64,000 bases of DNA from assembly GCA_016218575.1 (NCBI GenBank), contig JACRDN010000014.1, positions 62,001-126,000 on the forward strand, written 5' to 3'. This document shows positions 8,530-16,987 of the stretch, one piece after another. How positions within the stretch are numbered: position 1 is the first letter of the stretch; each line of letters begins with the position of its first letter. This stretch comes from Elusimicrobiota bacterium. GTDB taxonomy: Bacteria > Elusimicrobiota > Elusimicrobia > UBA1565 > UBA9628. The notes below the pieces were generated by a model, which ran no database searches, was not told where the DNA came from, and saw only the letters and a program-made list of their open reading frames with translations. Position numbers and translations under genes: made by a program.

Positions 8530-9383
8530 TGCCCGTCCGGGACTCGTTGAAAAAACGCCAGAGAGTCAACAAGATCATGTTCGCGGCCACGGCCGTTTGC
8601 GCCGGAGTCTCCATACTCAGTCTGTTCTGTATCCTGGGCTACATCGCTTATAAAGGCTTCTCCTCGCTCAGTTGGAGCTTCTTTACCCGCCTGCCCAAGC
8701 CCGTGGGGGAGACCGGAGGCGGCATCGCCAACTCCATCCTGGGCTCGGTCAAGATCGTGGGCTTGGCGAGCGCCCTGGGAATTCCGGTGGGGATCCTTGG
8801 CGGGGTTTACTTGGCCGAGTACGGCCGAGGCCTCGCGGGCTTCTGTATCCGCTACGCCGCGGACGTCTTGAGCGGCGTTCCCTCGATAGTCATAGGCATC
8901 TTCGCCTACGCATTGATCGTCATGCCCATGAAGCGCTTCAGCGCCTTGTCGGCAAGCGCGGCTCTTGCCGCCATCATGATCCCGATCGTTCTGCGCAACA
9001 CCGAGGAGTTCGTGCGCCTGGTGCCCCTGTCCATCCGGGAGGCGGGATTGGCCCTGGGCATCCCGCGCTGGAGAGTCATCCTCTTCATCGTCATCCCCAC
9101 GGCCGGCCGGGGCCTCATCACGGGAGCCCTCTTGGCTGTTTCCCGCATCGCGGGCGAGACAGCGCCCCTCATCTTCACCGCCTTCGGCAACCGCTTCTGG
9201 GACAACGGCTTGCTTGAACCTATGGCTTCGCTCCCGCACACCATATTCACCTACGCCATAGCCCCTTACGAGGACTGGCACCGCCAGGCCTGGGCCGCGG
9301 CCCTGATCCTCATGGGCTTGGTCCTGGCTATCAACGCCGGAGCCCGCTATTTTCTAAAGCCTTCCACGGGAGTTTCGCATTAA
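8529..9383 (+). CDS. pstA: Phosphate ABC transporter permease PstA
   Basis: The 284-residue second permease has six predicted helices and an EAA loop at SIREAGLALGIPRWRVI. Conserved PstA features are SILGSVKIVG near the start and SRIAGETAPLIFTAFGN in the second half. Its stop TAA is followed at once by the pstB ATG. With PstC it forms the heterodimeric translocation path. Confidence 0.94.
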   Translation: MPVRDSLKKRQRVNKIMFAATAVCAGVSILSLFCILGYIAYKGFSSLSWSFFTRLPKPVGETGGGIANSILGSVKIVGLASALGIPVGILGGVYLAEYGRGLAGFCIRYAADVLSGVPSIVIGIFAYALIVMPMKRFSALSASAALAAIMIPIVLRNTEEFVRLVPLSIREAGLALGIPRWRVILFIVIPTAGRGLITGALLAVSRIAGETAPLIFTAFGNRFWDNGLLEPMASLPHTIFTYAIAPYEDWHRQAWAAALILMGLVLAINAGARYFLKPSTGVSH

Positions 9384-10157
9384 ATGCCGATGATCCCAGA
9401 AGATAGAACTGTTTCCATGGAGGTCAAGGCGCTTCGGGCCGGATACGGCGCGCACGCCGTGATCAAGGACGTGAGCCTTTCGTTTTACGGCAAGCAGGTG
9501 ACCGCCATTATCGGGCCCTCGGGCCGCGGCAAATCCACCTTGATCCGGTGCCTCAACCGCATGCATGAGAACGTCCCCGGGGCCACGATGGGGGGGAAGA
9601 TACTCCTTGAAGGGAGAAGCGTCCTATCCCTCGACCCCGCGGTCTTGCGCCGCAAGGTGGGAATGGTCTTCCAGCGCCCCAACCCTTTCCCCACCATGAG
9701 TATTTCCGAGAACGTGGCCGCGGGCTTGGTCTTGAACGGGATCGGGGACCGCGGCAGGATCGCCGAGAAAGTCGAGGATAGCTTGCGCAAGGCCGCTCTC
9801 TGGGACGAGGTGAAGGATAAGCTCTCCGAGCCGGGCCTGGGCCTCTCCGGAGGCCAACAGCAGAGGCTTTGCATCGCCCGGGCCCTGGCTGTCGAGCCCC
9901 AAGTCCTTCTTCTAGACGAGCCCTGCTCGGCCCTCGATCCCATCGCGACCGCCCGCATCGAGGAGCTTCTGCTCGCGCTCAAGCCGCATTTGACCATAGT
10001 CATCGTCACCCACAACATGCAGCAGGCGGCCCGGGTGTCCGATTCCACCGCCTTCCTGCTCATGGGCGATTTGATAGAATTGAACCGTACGCACCAGCTG
10101 TTCACCAAGCCCTCCGACAAGAGGACAGAGGACTACATCACGGGCCGCTTCGGGTAA
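9384..10157 (+). CDS. pstB: Phosphate ABC transporter ATPase PstB
   Basis: The 257-residue ABC ATPase has Walker [10 protein letters not shown] (residues 44-52), a Q-loop in VFQRPNPFP, the signature LSGGQQQR (from residue 154), Walker B VLLLDEP and the switch His in VTHNMQQA. These are diagnostic of PstB (PNPFP after the Q-loop, NMQQA). The usual Cys in Walker A (GCGKST) is Arg here, which should be tolerated. It powers phosphate import and, with PhoU, signals to PhoR. Confidence 0.96.
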   Translation: MPMIPEDRTVSMEVKALRAGYGAHAVIKDVSLSFYGKQVTAIIGPSGRGKSTLIRCLNRMHENVPGATMGGKILLEGRSVLSLDPAVLRRKVGMVFQRPNPFPTMSISENVAAGLVLNGIGDRGRIAEKVEDSLRKAALWDEVKDKLSEPGLGLSGGQQQRLCIARALAVEPQVLLLDEPCSALDPIATARIEELLLALKPHLTIVIVTHNMQQAARVSDSTAFLLMGDLIELNRTHQLFTKPSDKRTEDYITGRFG

Positions 10158-10160
10158 ATC

Positions 10161-10850
10161 ATGACGCTCAAAAGGCATTTCGACGAGGACTTGGAGGGGC
10201 TTCGGGCGAGCCTGCTCGAGATGGGATCGCTCTGCGAGGAGATGATCCATTATGCTGTCAAGGAGCTCACCGAGCGCCAGGAGTCCTACGCCCAGGACGT
10301 GCTCCGCGGCGAGGAGAAGGTCAACCGCCTCCACATAGAGATAGACGAGCTCTGCCTGCGGCTCATCGCGCTCCACCAGCCCGCGGCCGGGGACCTGCGC
10401 CTCATCGCCGCGGCCTTGAAGATCAACTCGGACCTCGAGCGCATCGGAGACCAGGCCGTCAACATCTCGGAGACCGCCGCCTATCTCTGCCGCCTTCCCA
10501 AGATCAAGCCGGGGGACATTCCCCGCATGGTGGAGCTAGCCGTCGAGATGCTCAAGGACAGCCTCGACGCCTTCTCCCGCCGCGACGTGGAGCTGGCCCG
10601 GTCGGTCATCGGCCGCGACGACGAGGAGGACCGCCTCAAGAGTCAGACCTTCAACGAGCTCGTCGCGCTCATGCAGTCCGACGCCTCCACCATCCAAAGG
10701 GCCCTCGACGTGATCCTCATCGCCAGGAACCTCGAGCGCATCGCCGACCACGCCACCAACATAGCCGAGGACGTGATCTTCATGGTCCTGGGCAAGGACA
10801 TTCGTCACCACGCCGAGGAGCAGGAAAGCGGAGGGGCTTCCATCGGCTAG
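10161..10850 (+). CDS. phoU: Phosphate signalling protein PhoU
   Basis: The 229-residue all-helical protein has the tandem PhoU repeat: two three-helix bundles, each with the E/DxxxD metal-binding pattern. Examples are IAAALKINSDLERIGDQAVN in the first half and RNLERIADHATNIAEDV in the second. It starts 3 nt after pstB and closes the operon. The family links Pst transport state to PhoR and keeps the regulon off when phosphate is plentiful. Confidence 0.95.
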   Translation: MTLKRHFDEDLEGLRASLLEMGSLCEEMIHYAVKELTERQESYAQDVLRGEEKVNRLHIEIDELCLRLIALHQPAAGDLRLIAAALKINSDLERIGDQAVNISETAAYLCRLPKIKPGDIPRMVELAVEMLKDSLDAFSRRDVELARSVIGRDDEEDRLKSQTFNELVALMQSDASTIQRALDVILIARNLERIADHATNIAEDVIFMVLGKDIRHHAEEQESGGASIG

Positions 10851-10863
10851 CCATGCGAGCTCG

Positions 10864-10899
10864 ATGACGGTCAAATACTATTTTCACACCTTCGGGAGC
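10864..10899 (+). repeat. Left boundary repeat: displaced native 5' end of mtaB
   Basis: Reading from the ATG gives MTVKYYFHTFG, the start of a MiaB/MtaB-type methylthiotransferase, which then runs into unrelated sequence and stops at 10960-10962. It aligns with 20037-20072 at 28 of 36 bases, with 14 bases identical in a row. It probably marks the left attachment site. A second open frame ending at the TAG of 10994-10996 (ending RGNNVMLA) may be another gene scrap that I cannot identify. Confidence 0.65.
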
Positions 10900-10992
10900 G
10901 GGACGCACTCCACTGCGGCGGGAACGTCAGTTTCTGCTGCGCCTGAAGCTCGACCGCGTTAAGACCACGCGCGGCAACAACGTGATGCTCGC

Positions 10993-11496
10993 CTAGGGCC
11001 TGCTGTGGGAGGGCTCTCCGATGGTCACGATGCCTTCTTTGACCAAGAGGTCGAAGATTGAGATCTGGGGTAGATGGAACGAGTCGCAGATGAGCTTGAC
11101 GGCCTTGTTGTCCTCGCTGACGACGATTGCCTTCTCGGACGCTACCAAGAGGCCCTGCTGCTCTTCGGCGTGATTCAAGGCAAAGGCGCCCAGCCACGGA
11201 TCGGAATCGTAGGGTCTATTCACTGTCGCCGCGTCGGGGAGCTTCGTCAGAATGCGCGTCAGTGCGTCTACCTCTTTTAGGCTCGGGTGTCGAAATGTCG
11301 CCTTGTGGTCCTGAGCCCAGTCCTTCATCCCGAAGTTCAGGCACAATTCGTTGTACACTTCGTGCGGGCTGATGATTCGGCCATCGGAGATAAGCCTCTC
11401 GATCGCTTTGCTGATTGCGGGATACTTGGACGTGGAATAGCGCCTGATGAGCTCAGACCAAGAGCAGGCGTCGATGAAGTAGATTGTTTTGGTCAC
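10993..11496 (-). CDS. DUF4411 PIN-like toxin
   Basis: The 167-residue protein begins IYFIDACSW, with the first acidic residue (D9) of a PIN-like nuclease. The later DPWLGAFAL and VSEDNKAVKLI segments supply the other conserved acidic positions of the DUF4411 family. Such proteins are predicted RNases and typically pair with an XRE-ImmA protein, as here. Translation starts with GTG, overlapping the upstream partner's stop (GTGA), so the toxin depends on translation of the antitoxin. It acts in the cytoplasm. Toxic activity is inferred from family and context. Confidence 0.72.
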   Translation of the reverse strand: MTKTIYFIDACSWSELIRRYSTSKYPAISKAIERLISDGRIISPHEVYNELCLNFGMKDWAQDHKATFRHPSLKEVDALTRILTKLPDAATVNRPYDSDPWLGAFALNHAEEQQGLLVASEKAIVVSEDNKAVKLICDSFHLPQISIFDLLVKEGIVTIGEPSHSRP

Positions 11497-12650
11497 CGGG
11501 CTAAGAGCCTACCAAGCGTCGAGAGATGCTCGGGCTTCGTTCCAAGAAAGGACGACGCTGAGCCGATGTCGAGAACACCCTTTCTTAGCCCACCCAGAAC
11601 CGTGCTGACAAAATGGTTCCCACAGCGGTTCAGGCACCGCTTCGCGGAGATTGCCTCCGCCGGACTTCGACCGAAACTCTTTTCTGGCTTGGCCAACTGC
11701 ATGAACTCAACCAAGTCGGAGTATTGCTGCCGCTGAATCCAACCGAGCACGAGCAGCCTGGTCATTAGAGCGTAACGGCTGACCTTGAAGGAACGTGCGG
11801 TCTTCTCAATGACAGGAGCGGCAGCATTGGGGCTAGCAGGCAGCCGCTTTAAGGTGGCTTCTTGAGCGGCCAGCAACTCAGGTGGCATGAGGACGGCGCC
11901 CGCAAACGTGTTACACCAGCCCTCAATCTGTTGCTGGTCTGTGCCCTCTAGGAACGGGTTGCACAAGCTTGACTGGTGCAGCGCCAGATGCGCGGCCTCG
12001 TGGAAGAGGGTGAAAGCCTTGCCAGTTGCCGAGTCGCCCGTGCCGATAACGATGCACGTCGGGTGATCGCTAATAGAAAGCCCGCGAAACTCATCATTGG
12101 GCAGCTTCAGTTGAAAGACAGCCGCCCCCAGCCCTTCAATCCTCGCTCTCCACTGCTTCAGAGCAACGTTCTCGTTCACCCAGCCGAGCTGTTCGGCTAC
12201 AGATACGCCAAGCGCTTCCCGTGCGCTGGCCGCGGCGCGAGCCGGGTTCACGTTCAAATGAGCGGAAAGGCCGAACTTGGGCGGGGTCTCACCGGTGGCC
12301 GAGAGCGCCTCGCCCAAGAGATATTGCAGCCGCCTTGCGGTGGCGATGGCCTCACGGCCGAGCAGCGAGATGTCCCCGGCCGGCTTCGAGGACCTCCTGT
12401 CAGGGGGGGTCTTCTTTGTTGGCGGAGTCTTGCTGCGAAAGAAAGCCGATATCGGCTGCCGGTACTTTTCCGCGATCTTTATGAGGTCGCTGTAAGTAAG
12501 GTCGGCCTGACCCTGTTCCAGGGCGTATAGGTGGCTATCGGGGATCTCAAGCTTCGATGCCGCGTCAGGCACCGTCCAACCCTGTTGTTCTCGCGCCCAC
12601 CGGAGCATGTCCGAGGAAAGACGTACCGAAAAGGAGGGGGCCCTAGCCAT
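11493..12650 (-). CDS. XRE-ImmA/IrrE metallopeptidase antitoxin
   Basis: The 385-residue protein has an N-terminal XRE helix-turn-helix (about residues 12-70, with EQQGWTVPDAASKLEIP) and a central ImmA/IrrE zinc peptidase domain. The HExxH motif is H217-E-A-A-H221 in LFHEAAHLAL, and a downstream acidic ligand lies in QQIEGWCNTFAGAVLMP. The family cleaves or controls a repressor or partner, and as the upstream gene of a DUF4411 toxin it is the likely antitoxin and autorepressor. A small N-terminal linker is rich in Lys, Pro and Arg. Confidence 0.8.
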   Translation of the reverse strand: MARAPSFSVRLSSDMLRWAREQQGWTVPDAASKLEIPDSHLYALEQGQADLTYSDLIKIAEKYRQPISAFFRSKTPPTKKTPPDRRSSKPAGDISLLGREAIATARRLQYLLGEALSATGETPPKFGLSAHLNVNPARAAASAREALGVSVAEQLGWVNENVALKQWRARIEGLGAAVFQLKLPNDEFRGLSISDHPTCIVIGTGDSATGKAFTLFHEAAHLALHQSSLCNPFLEGTDQQQIEGWCNTFAGAVLMPPELLAAQEATLKRLPASPNAAAPVIEKTARSFKVSRYALMTRLLVLGWIQRQQYSDLVEFMQLAKPEKSFGRSPAEAISAKRCLNRCGNHFVSTVLGGLRKGVLDIGSASSFLGTKPEHLSTLGRLLAR

Positions 12651-12746
12651 GTGAAGGGACCGCCAGGCCGTGGCTGTATCGAATCGCTTTTGCGATATCG
12701 TGCTGTTGTGCTGCTCGGGACGCGGTCTCCATGAACGGCTTTATTC

Positions 12747-14243
12747 CTATCGCTCCTTGCGCATCTTGGCGATAAAATCAGCAAGCAAATCATTTATCTG
12801 GTCAAAGTTTTCGTGCGCGATGATCAAGAAGGGGATATTGTTTTCCTTCGCATATTCTGCCTTAACCCGATCCCTTTCCAAACCGCCTTTGTAATCCGAG
12901 GTATCCCCGCCAAAACTAATGGGCTTATAATGCTGCACCCCGTGATACTCGATTAGACCAATACGGCCATTGATCTTAACGCAAAAATCGTAATGCAGCT
13001 TTCTTTTCGCGGGTAGTCCGACCGGGGAGTACTGCCATTCATAATCAATCCCGTTCTCTTTCAAATGGGATTCAATGACACCCTCGCCACGGGGCATACG
13101 ACACCTTTTGCAGCCCTGTCCCTGGAGATGATGCCCCGCCGATTGCAGAAAATCTCCATGAAATTTGCACGTTATGACGACCCGGTCGCGCATTGTTGTG
13201 AATACGGTTTTTTCATAGGAGTATTTATTCCCGTGGACCCTTTTGGCACGACTTGCAAATGTTTCGGTATTGGTTAATTTCCCAGCGCACCGTGGACAAC
13301 CAGCTCCGAGACGCCAATGATTTCCCGGAGCTTGGTTAAAATCGCCATGGATGGGACAGGTTATTATGACCTTTGTTTTCGAATCCACATAGTTAACTTT
13401 TTCGTAAGAATACTTTGGCCCATGCCTATCGCGCGCTTTTTTCAAAAACTCGTCGAGAGTCGATCGTTTTTTGTCAGCCTGTTTTTCTCTTGCACATTTA
13501 TCACATCCCCGCCCTCGCAAGTGATCGGTGGGACGCTGCTGAAAATCCCCATGCTGAGAGCAGGTTATTGCGATAGCGGTCCGCTGGTTGACATAGACTG
13601 CATTCTGGTAGGAGTATAGTTCCCCATGTATGGCTCTTGCCCTCGTGATAAATTCTATTTGGGTTAGCCGTACAATACCCGCACACTTCGGGCAACCGCT
13701 TCCTCCAAGATGTGATTTAGGGGTCTGCAAGAAATCCCCGTGCTTTTGGCAGGTTATATATGCCTTTGCCCGTAACCCTCTGTAGTTGACGTTCCGATAT
13801 GAATATTTTTCTCCATGCTCGATTTTTGCTCTGGCAATAAAATCTTCTTTCTTCCCCAGCTTCGCGTTGTTGGCACATTGCGGGCACCCACACCCTGAAA
13901 AGTGGTCGCGCGGAGTTTGGGGAAAGTCTCCATGCCCGGTGCAGGTAATGACGACGTTCTTCTCAATACTTACGTATTGAACCTTGTCGTATTTATACCT
14001 GTCGCCATGAATTTGGCGTGCGCGTTTTATAAATGTATCGGTATCGATTATTCTCCCGGCACACCGTGGGCATCCCTGCCCACGCAGATGAGCGATAGGC
14101 CTCTGTTGAAAGACTCCGTGATTGGGACAAATAATCGGCAATTTCTCCTGGGCGTAAACATGAGTTACCTTGGAGTAATTGTACTTATCCCCATGCCGTG
14201 CCTTGGCTCTCTCGATAAATTCGTCAGGTGTTAGTCGCCGCAT
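12747..14243 (-). CDS. Six-repeat zinc-finger protein with C-terminal PD-(D/E)xK-like nuclease
   Basis: The 498-residue protein is built from six tandem units of about 60 residues. Each has a helix (FI.RA...HG.KY.Y..V) and a probable zinc knuckle of the form ITCxxHGDFxQxPxxHxxGxGCPxCA, with conserved C, H, H, C, C. Such units resemble DUF723-type modules found in phage and giant-virus nucleases. The last 110 residues contain HYDFCVKINGRIGLIEYHG, a D-x(n)-ExhG pattern typical of Vsr-like and related PD-(D/E)xK nucleases, then a Lys/Arg-rich helix. I start it at the ATG, not the TTG three codons upstream. It is AT-richer than its neighbours and so probably transferred. A DNA-targeting homing or defence nuclease is inferred. 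Confidence 0.65.
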   Translation of the reverse strand: MRRLTPDEFIERAKARHGDKYNYSKVTHVYAQEKLPIICPNHGVFQQRPIAHLRGQGCPRCAGRIIDTDTFIKRARQIHGDRYKYDKVQYVSIEKNVVITCTGHGDFPQTPRDHFSGCGCPQCANNAKLGKKEDFIARAKIEHGEKYSYRNVNYRGLRAKAYITCQKHGDFLQTPKSHLGGSGCPKCAGIVRLTQIEFITRARAIHGELYSYQNAVYVNQRTAIAITCSQHGDFQQRPTDHLRGRGCDKCAREKQADKKRSTLDEFLKKARDRHGPKYSYEKVNYVDSKTKVIITCPIHGDFNQAPGNHWRLGAGCPRCAGKLTNTETFASRAKRVHGNKYSYEKTVFTTMRDRVVITCKFHGDFLQSAGHHLQGQGCKRCRMPRGEGVIESHLKENGIDYEWQYSPVGLPAKRKLHYDFCVKINGRIGLIEYHGVQHYKPISFGGDTSDYKGGLERDRVKAEYAKENNIPFLIIAHENFDQINDLLADFIAKMRKER

Positions 14244-14363
14244 AGAAACCAACTTACTTCAATCAAATCCTCGCATTGACCAGAAATTCTTAAACGCTGC
14301 TCCGCTCTGCTGTCCACCGCCGCCTCGTCGAGTGATTATGCTGGCCAGCCGTAATGCTGTCTC

Positions 14364-14636
14364 TCAAAGTTCTGACCATCTCGGCCGACCGGGGATAGGC
14401 CGGTCCTTCAAGCCGTCGATGCCCTCGCGAGCGAAGCGGGAGCGCCACTGCTTGACCGTGTTGCGGCTGATCTCAAGCCGTTGCGCGATGTAGAGATTGG
14501 ACTGTCCGGCGTCGGCCCGGAGCACGATCTCGGCGCGTAGCCAGTAGCGCCTTTTCGGATGATACTCGCGGATTTGGCGAAGCTCTCGCCGTTCTGGGAT
14601 GCTGAGCTTGATCTGAACCAACGGGAGCCGGGGCAT
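14364..14636 (-). pseudogene. Truncated IS630-family transposase (N-terminal HTH only)
   Basis: About 90 residues from MPRLPLVQIKLS remain, with the helix-turn-helix NLYIAQRLEISRNTVKQWR followed by EGIDGLKDRPIPGRP, the typical N-terminal domain of IS630/Tc1-like transposases. A stop comes soon after GRPRW, and the DDE catalytic domain is missing. I see no matching terminal inverted repeats nearby, so this is a scrap of an insertion sequence. Confidence 0.7.
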
Positions 14637-14886
14637 AAGGTATTCAATTCTACATCTAATGGTCAAATCTTTTCCAGGTTTTTGGAGTTTGCGGGGCTGA
14701 GTTCCATTGGTTTTTCCATGCTTCCCGTCTCGAGAGTGCGAGTTGATCGGGGCGTTTTCGCGGGGTTTGTCGAATAGGAAGTGGGGGAGGCCGATGTCTT
14801 GGCGGGAAATTGCCCGGCCCAAGCACATGTCTAAGTGACGGCTTGTCTTGGAGGGGAAATAGGCCTGTGAAAAGGGGTGATTCAAA

Positions 14887-15332
14887 CGGATAGCTTAGTA
14901 GCGGGAGCTGCGAACGAACGGGTGGCGACCATCTGGCAAAGCCTCTGGCGTGTCAGAACACCGGCGATCGGAGTGGTGAAAATGAAAAGCGTTGGAAACT
15001 TTGAGCCTTATTCGCCCGCCTCTCAGTCCGCTTCGCGGGCTTCGCCTCCCGACCCCGCTCCCTCAACCATGAGGGTTGATGGACCGGGGTCGGGAGGACG
15101 GCGGGCGAAACGGCGGGAGTGAACGTCGGAAAAGGGAGGGCTGGAGCACATATATAAGTGAGGGGAACTTGGTTTAGATAGGGGACTTAAAAAATGAGGC
15201 AGCGTAAGCTTCTCGATGAGAAATCGGAAAAAAATGACCGGAAAAGGCGGTGCGAAATGGCGGGGTGAAACGATTAGTAAGTGGAGGGTTGTCCCGGAAA
15301 TGGACGGCTGGATCGCATTATAGAGTGGGGAG
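14887..15332. other. Gene-poor spacer within the island
   Basis: I see no convincing gene here. An 81-codon frame at 14877-15122 has no recognisable content and is crossed by a long hairpin. Two loosely similar 40-base stretches (near 15127 and 15293) share GGCTGGA, CAT, ATA and AGTG.GGGA blocks, the second lying just before the replication-relaxation start; they may be diverged promoter repeats. The sequence is purine-rich on the plus strand. Confidence 0.4.
15011..15109. repeat. Long imperfect inverted repeat (hairpin)
   Basis: The outer arms TTCGCCCGCC (15011-15020) and GGCGGGCGAA (15100-15109) are fully complementary. A second perfect 13-bp stem pairs CCTCCCGACCCCG (15045-15057) with CGGGGTCGGGAGG (15085-15097), and TCAACC/GGTTGA closes the tip. 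A small CCGC-TTC-GCGG hairpin sits in the 5' side bulge. No T-run follows. It could be a structured RNA, an element end or a replication/transfer structure; I cannot tell which. Confidence 0.6.
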
Positions 15333-16174
15333 GTGCTGAGCTTGGGAATCGGGAAATCGGCGAGGGTGGAGCTTCGGGAACGAGACCTTGAAATCCTATC
15401 GGCGCTGGAGAAATGGGGCGTCCTGGGGCTGGCTCAATTGGACGGCCTGGCGTTCAAGGAAGACGCTCCGGCCGAGGAAAGGGTCAGGCTATTTTTCAAC
15501 GGAATGGACCGGCGGATGTACACGTTGGCCTGCTACAAAAGGCTCCGGGGCCTGGAACGCGCGGGCCTGATCCGGGCACATTCCTACCTCAACCACCCCA
15601 GGATTTACGGCTTGGCGGAGCGCGGCCATCGGCTGCTCTTGGAACGCGGCCGGGCCAAGCTCTTGGGCTTCCGACGCGGCATCTCGGAGACGCTCTTGAC
15701 GCATGAGCTGACGGTCAATGCAGTCGGTCTCATGATCGAACAGTTCCTGGGGCTGCTCGCGCGACCGGAGCACGAGCGCAAGGTCCGGTCGGCCGATCCG
15801 CAGGCCAAAGGCAAGCCGGTCCGCGCGACTGTTTCCGATCTCTGGATCCCGGACCAGGAGCATCCCAGGCCGATCGAGGTCGAGCTGAGCCAGAAGGCTG
15901 AGGCTCGCTACAAGGAGCTTTGGGCAGTTTTCGCGACAAGTATCCTCACGGCAGTCAGGTGCTCTACCTCGTGGGCTGGCTAATCTACGTGACGAGCCTG
16001 AAGGCGTTCCGCGAGTCGCTTGGGCGCTGCGCGTTCATCAACCAGTCGTACTATTGGCCTCGCAGCATTCGCTTGGCGTCGCCGGCTTCAGAGCCCTTGC
16101 CCGTGGGGCTGGCCGCGGCGGCCACTCCGGCGGCTGGCGTACCGGTCATCGCCTCGGAGGTGCCGCGGGTCTGA
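15333..16174 (+). pseudogene. Replication-relaxation family protein, frameshifted
   Basis: The first 196 codons encode a winged-helix protein of the replication-relaxation (Replic_Relax) type: DLEILSALEKWGVLGLAQL, then an RRMYTLACYKRLRGLERAGLI helix pair, and the IEVELSQKAEARYKELW segment near the end. At about 15920 the frame is lost. The next reading frame continues with GSFRDKYPHGSQVLYLVGW, which restores the family pattern if one G is added to the TTTGGGCAG run. Without repair the product ends after 216 residues; with it, about 280. Such genes sit in conjugative and plasmid replication modules. A sequencing error is the alternative. Confidence 0.65.
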
Positions 16175-16389
16175 TGGATCAGCGCCCCGTGGACGCCGGA
16201 ATCGAGGACGCGCGGCAATTCGCCGCGCGCCTTGAGGTCGGCGACACCTACGGCCAGAAGGAAGCGTCCCTTGAGGACCTTGCCCTGCTACTGGCGCTCT
16301 TTGCCCGCGCCAGGACGCGCTTGGATGCCGAACATGATAATTCCCCTATCAAGTCAGTATTAAGCTCGACGGAGGAACTTGATAATTGA
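16174..16389 (+). CDS. Small hypothetical protein coupled to the replication-relaxation gene
   Basis: The 71-residue frame starts in TGATG, sharing a base with the stop of the preceding gene, a sign of translational coupling. It is rich in Ala, Leu, Asp and Arg and contains EDLALLLALFARARTRL, which should be helical. There is no signal peptide or known motif. Its last codons overlap a direct repeat, so its 3' end may be regulatory DNA. Confidence that it is expressed is modest. Confidence 0.4.
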   Translation: MDQRPVDAGIEDARQFAARLEVGDTYGQKEASLEDLALLLALFARARTRLDAEHDNSPIKSVLSSTEELDN

Positions 16390-16400
16390 CCCCTATCAAG
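16343..16400. repeat. CCCCTATCAAG direct repeats with an inverted repeat
   Basis: CCCCTATCAAG occurs at 16343-16353 and 16390-16400, 47 bp apart. The second copy forms an inverted repeat with CTTGATA (16378-16384) across a 9-nt gap. This looks like a regulator-binding region or a pair of replication iterons ahead of the XRE/Fic operon. Confidence 0.45.
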
Positions 16401-16461
16401 CTATAGCAAGTCTCATATATCCATGGTCAGTTTAGATATTTAAAGTCATATTAATTAACCA

Positions 16462-16490
16462 TTGACAAATATATGTTCGTATATTAAACT
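16462..16490 (+). promoter_or_regulatory. Promoter with overlapping operator for the XRE/Fic operon
   Basis: TTGACA (16462-16467) and TAAACT (16485-16490) are 17 nt apart. Between them AATATA (16468-16473) and TATATT (16480-16485) form an inverted repeat around TGTTCG. This is the layout expected for autorepression by the XRE protein encoded next. Confidence 0.55.
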
Positions 16491-16519
16491 TATGGTGCGG
16501 ATCGGGAGCGAAGCGCGCC

Positions 16520-16987
16520 ATGAGAAAAGAACAACTGCCCATTTCCAGCGAACACAAGCTGGATCAGATAATGTCCTACGGACGGAGAGCCCCGGAGGGG
16601 CTGGAAGCCATGCCGGTTCATGCTTTCATCCGTATGGCACGGCATGCGCTCCGGATGACGCAGGCCCAGCTTGCCAAGCGAGCCGGCATTCCGCAATCGC
16701 ATTTAGCCGTGATCGAGACCGGGAAGCGGGACTTCAAACTAACGACTCTGCGGAAGATCTATTCGGCTTTGGGCGGCAACCTGATGGTCGTCGGCAGGTT
16801 CCGTAAGAAGCCCGCTACCCTAGTCTCGGAACGAATTCGCGAGGTCGCGCGTAAAAAGATCATGCGCGTTGCCGGGTCCATGGCGCTGGAAAAGCAGCTT
16901 CCCGATGACGCGATGATCAACAAGTTCATCAAGGCGGAGGAAGATAAGCTGCTCCGTGAAGCTTCGACCGATATCTGGGAGGATTGA
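16520..16987 (+). CDS. Mobile mystery protein A, XRE-type antitoxin/regulator
   Basis: The 155-residue protein has a central XRE helix-turn-helix (about residues 35-92: ALRMTQAQLAKRAGIPQSHLAVIETG) and a basic helical C-terminus. This is the organisation of mobile mystery protein A (TIGR02612-type), which always precedes a Fic-domain protein on mobile elements. The stop overlaps the next start (TGATG). It probably represses the operon and neutralises the Fic partner. A homologous stand-alone XRE gene occurs at about 35.5 kb. Confidence 0.78.
   Translation: MRKEQLPISSEHKLDQIMSYGRRAPEGLEAMPVHAFIRMARHALRMTQAQLAKRAGIPQSHLAVIETGKRDFKLTTLRKIYSALGGNLMVVGRFRKKPATLVSERIREVARKKIMRVAGSMALEKQLPDDAMINKFIKAEEDKLLREASTDIWED

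Noticed and set aside
12747-14243. CRISPR-like or Cas effector identity for the repeat-containing nuclease
   Set aside because: The repeats are in the protein, not the DNA spacer pattern, and no Cas motif or array is nearby.
14364-14885. A complete IS630 insertion sequence
   Set aside because: Only the N-terminal HTH domain remains; the upstream part of the frame is unrelated, and I found neither DDE residues nor terminal repeats.
14877-15122. An 81-codon frame in the island spacer
   Set aside because: It is crossed by a long inverted repeat, has no motif and no ribosome-binding site; treated as non-coding.
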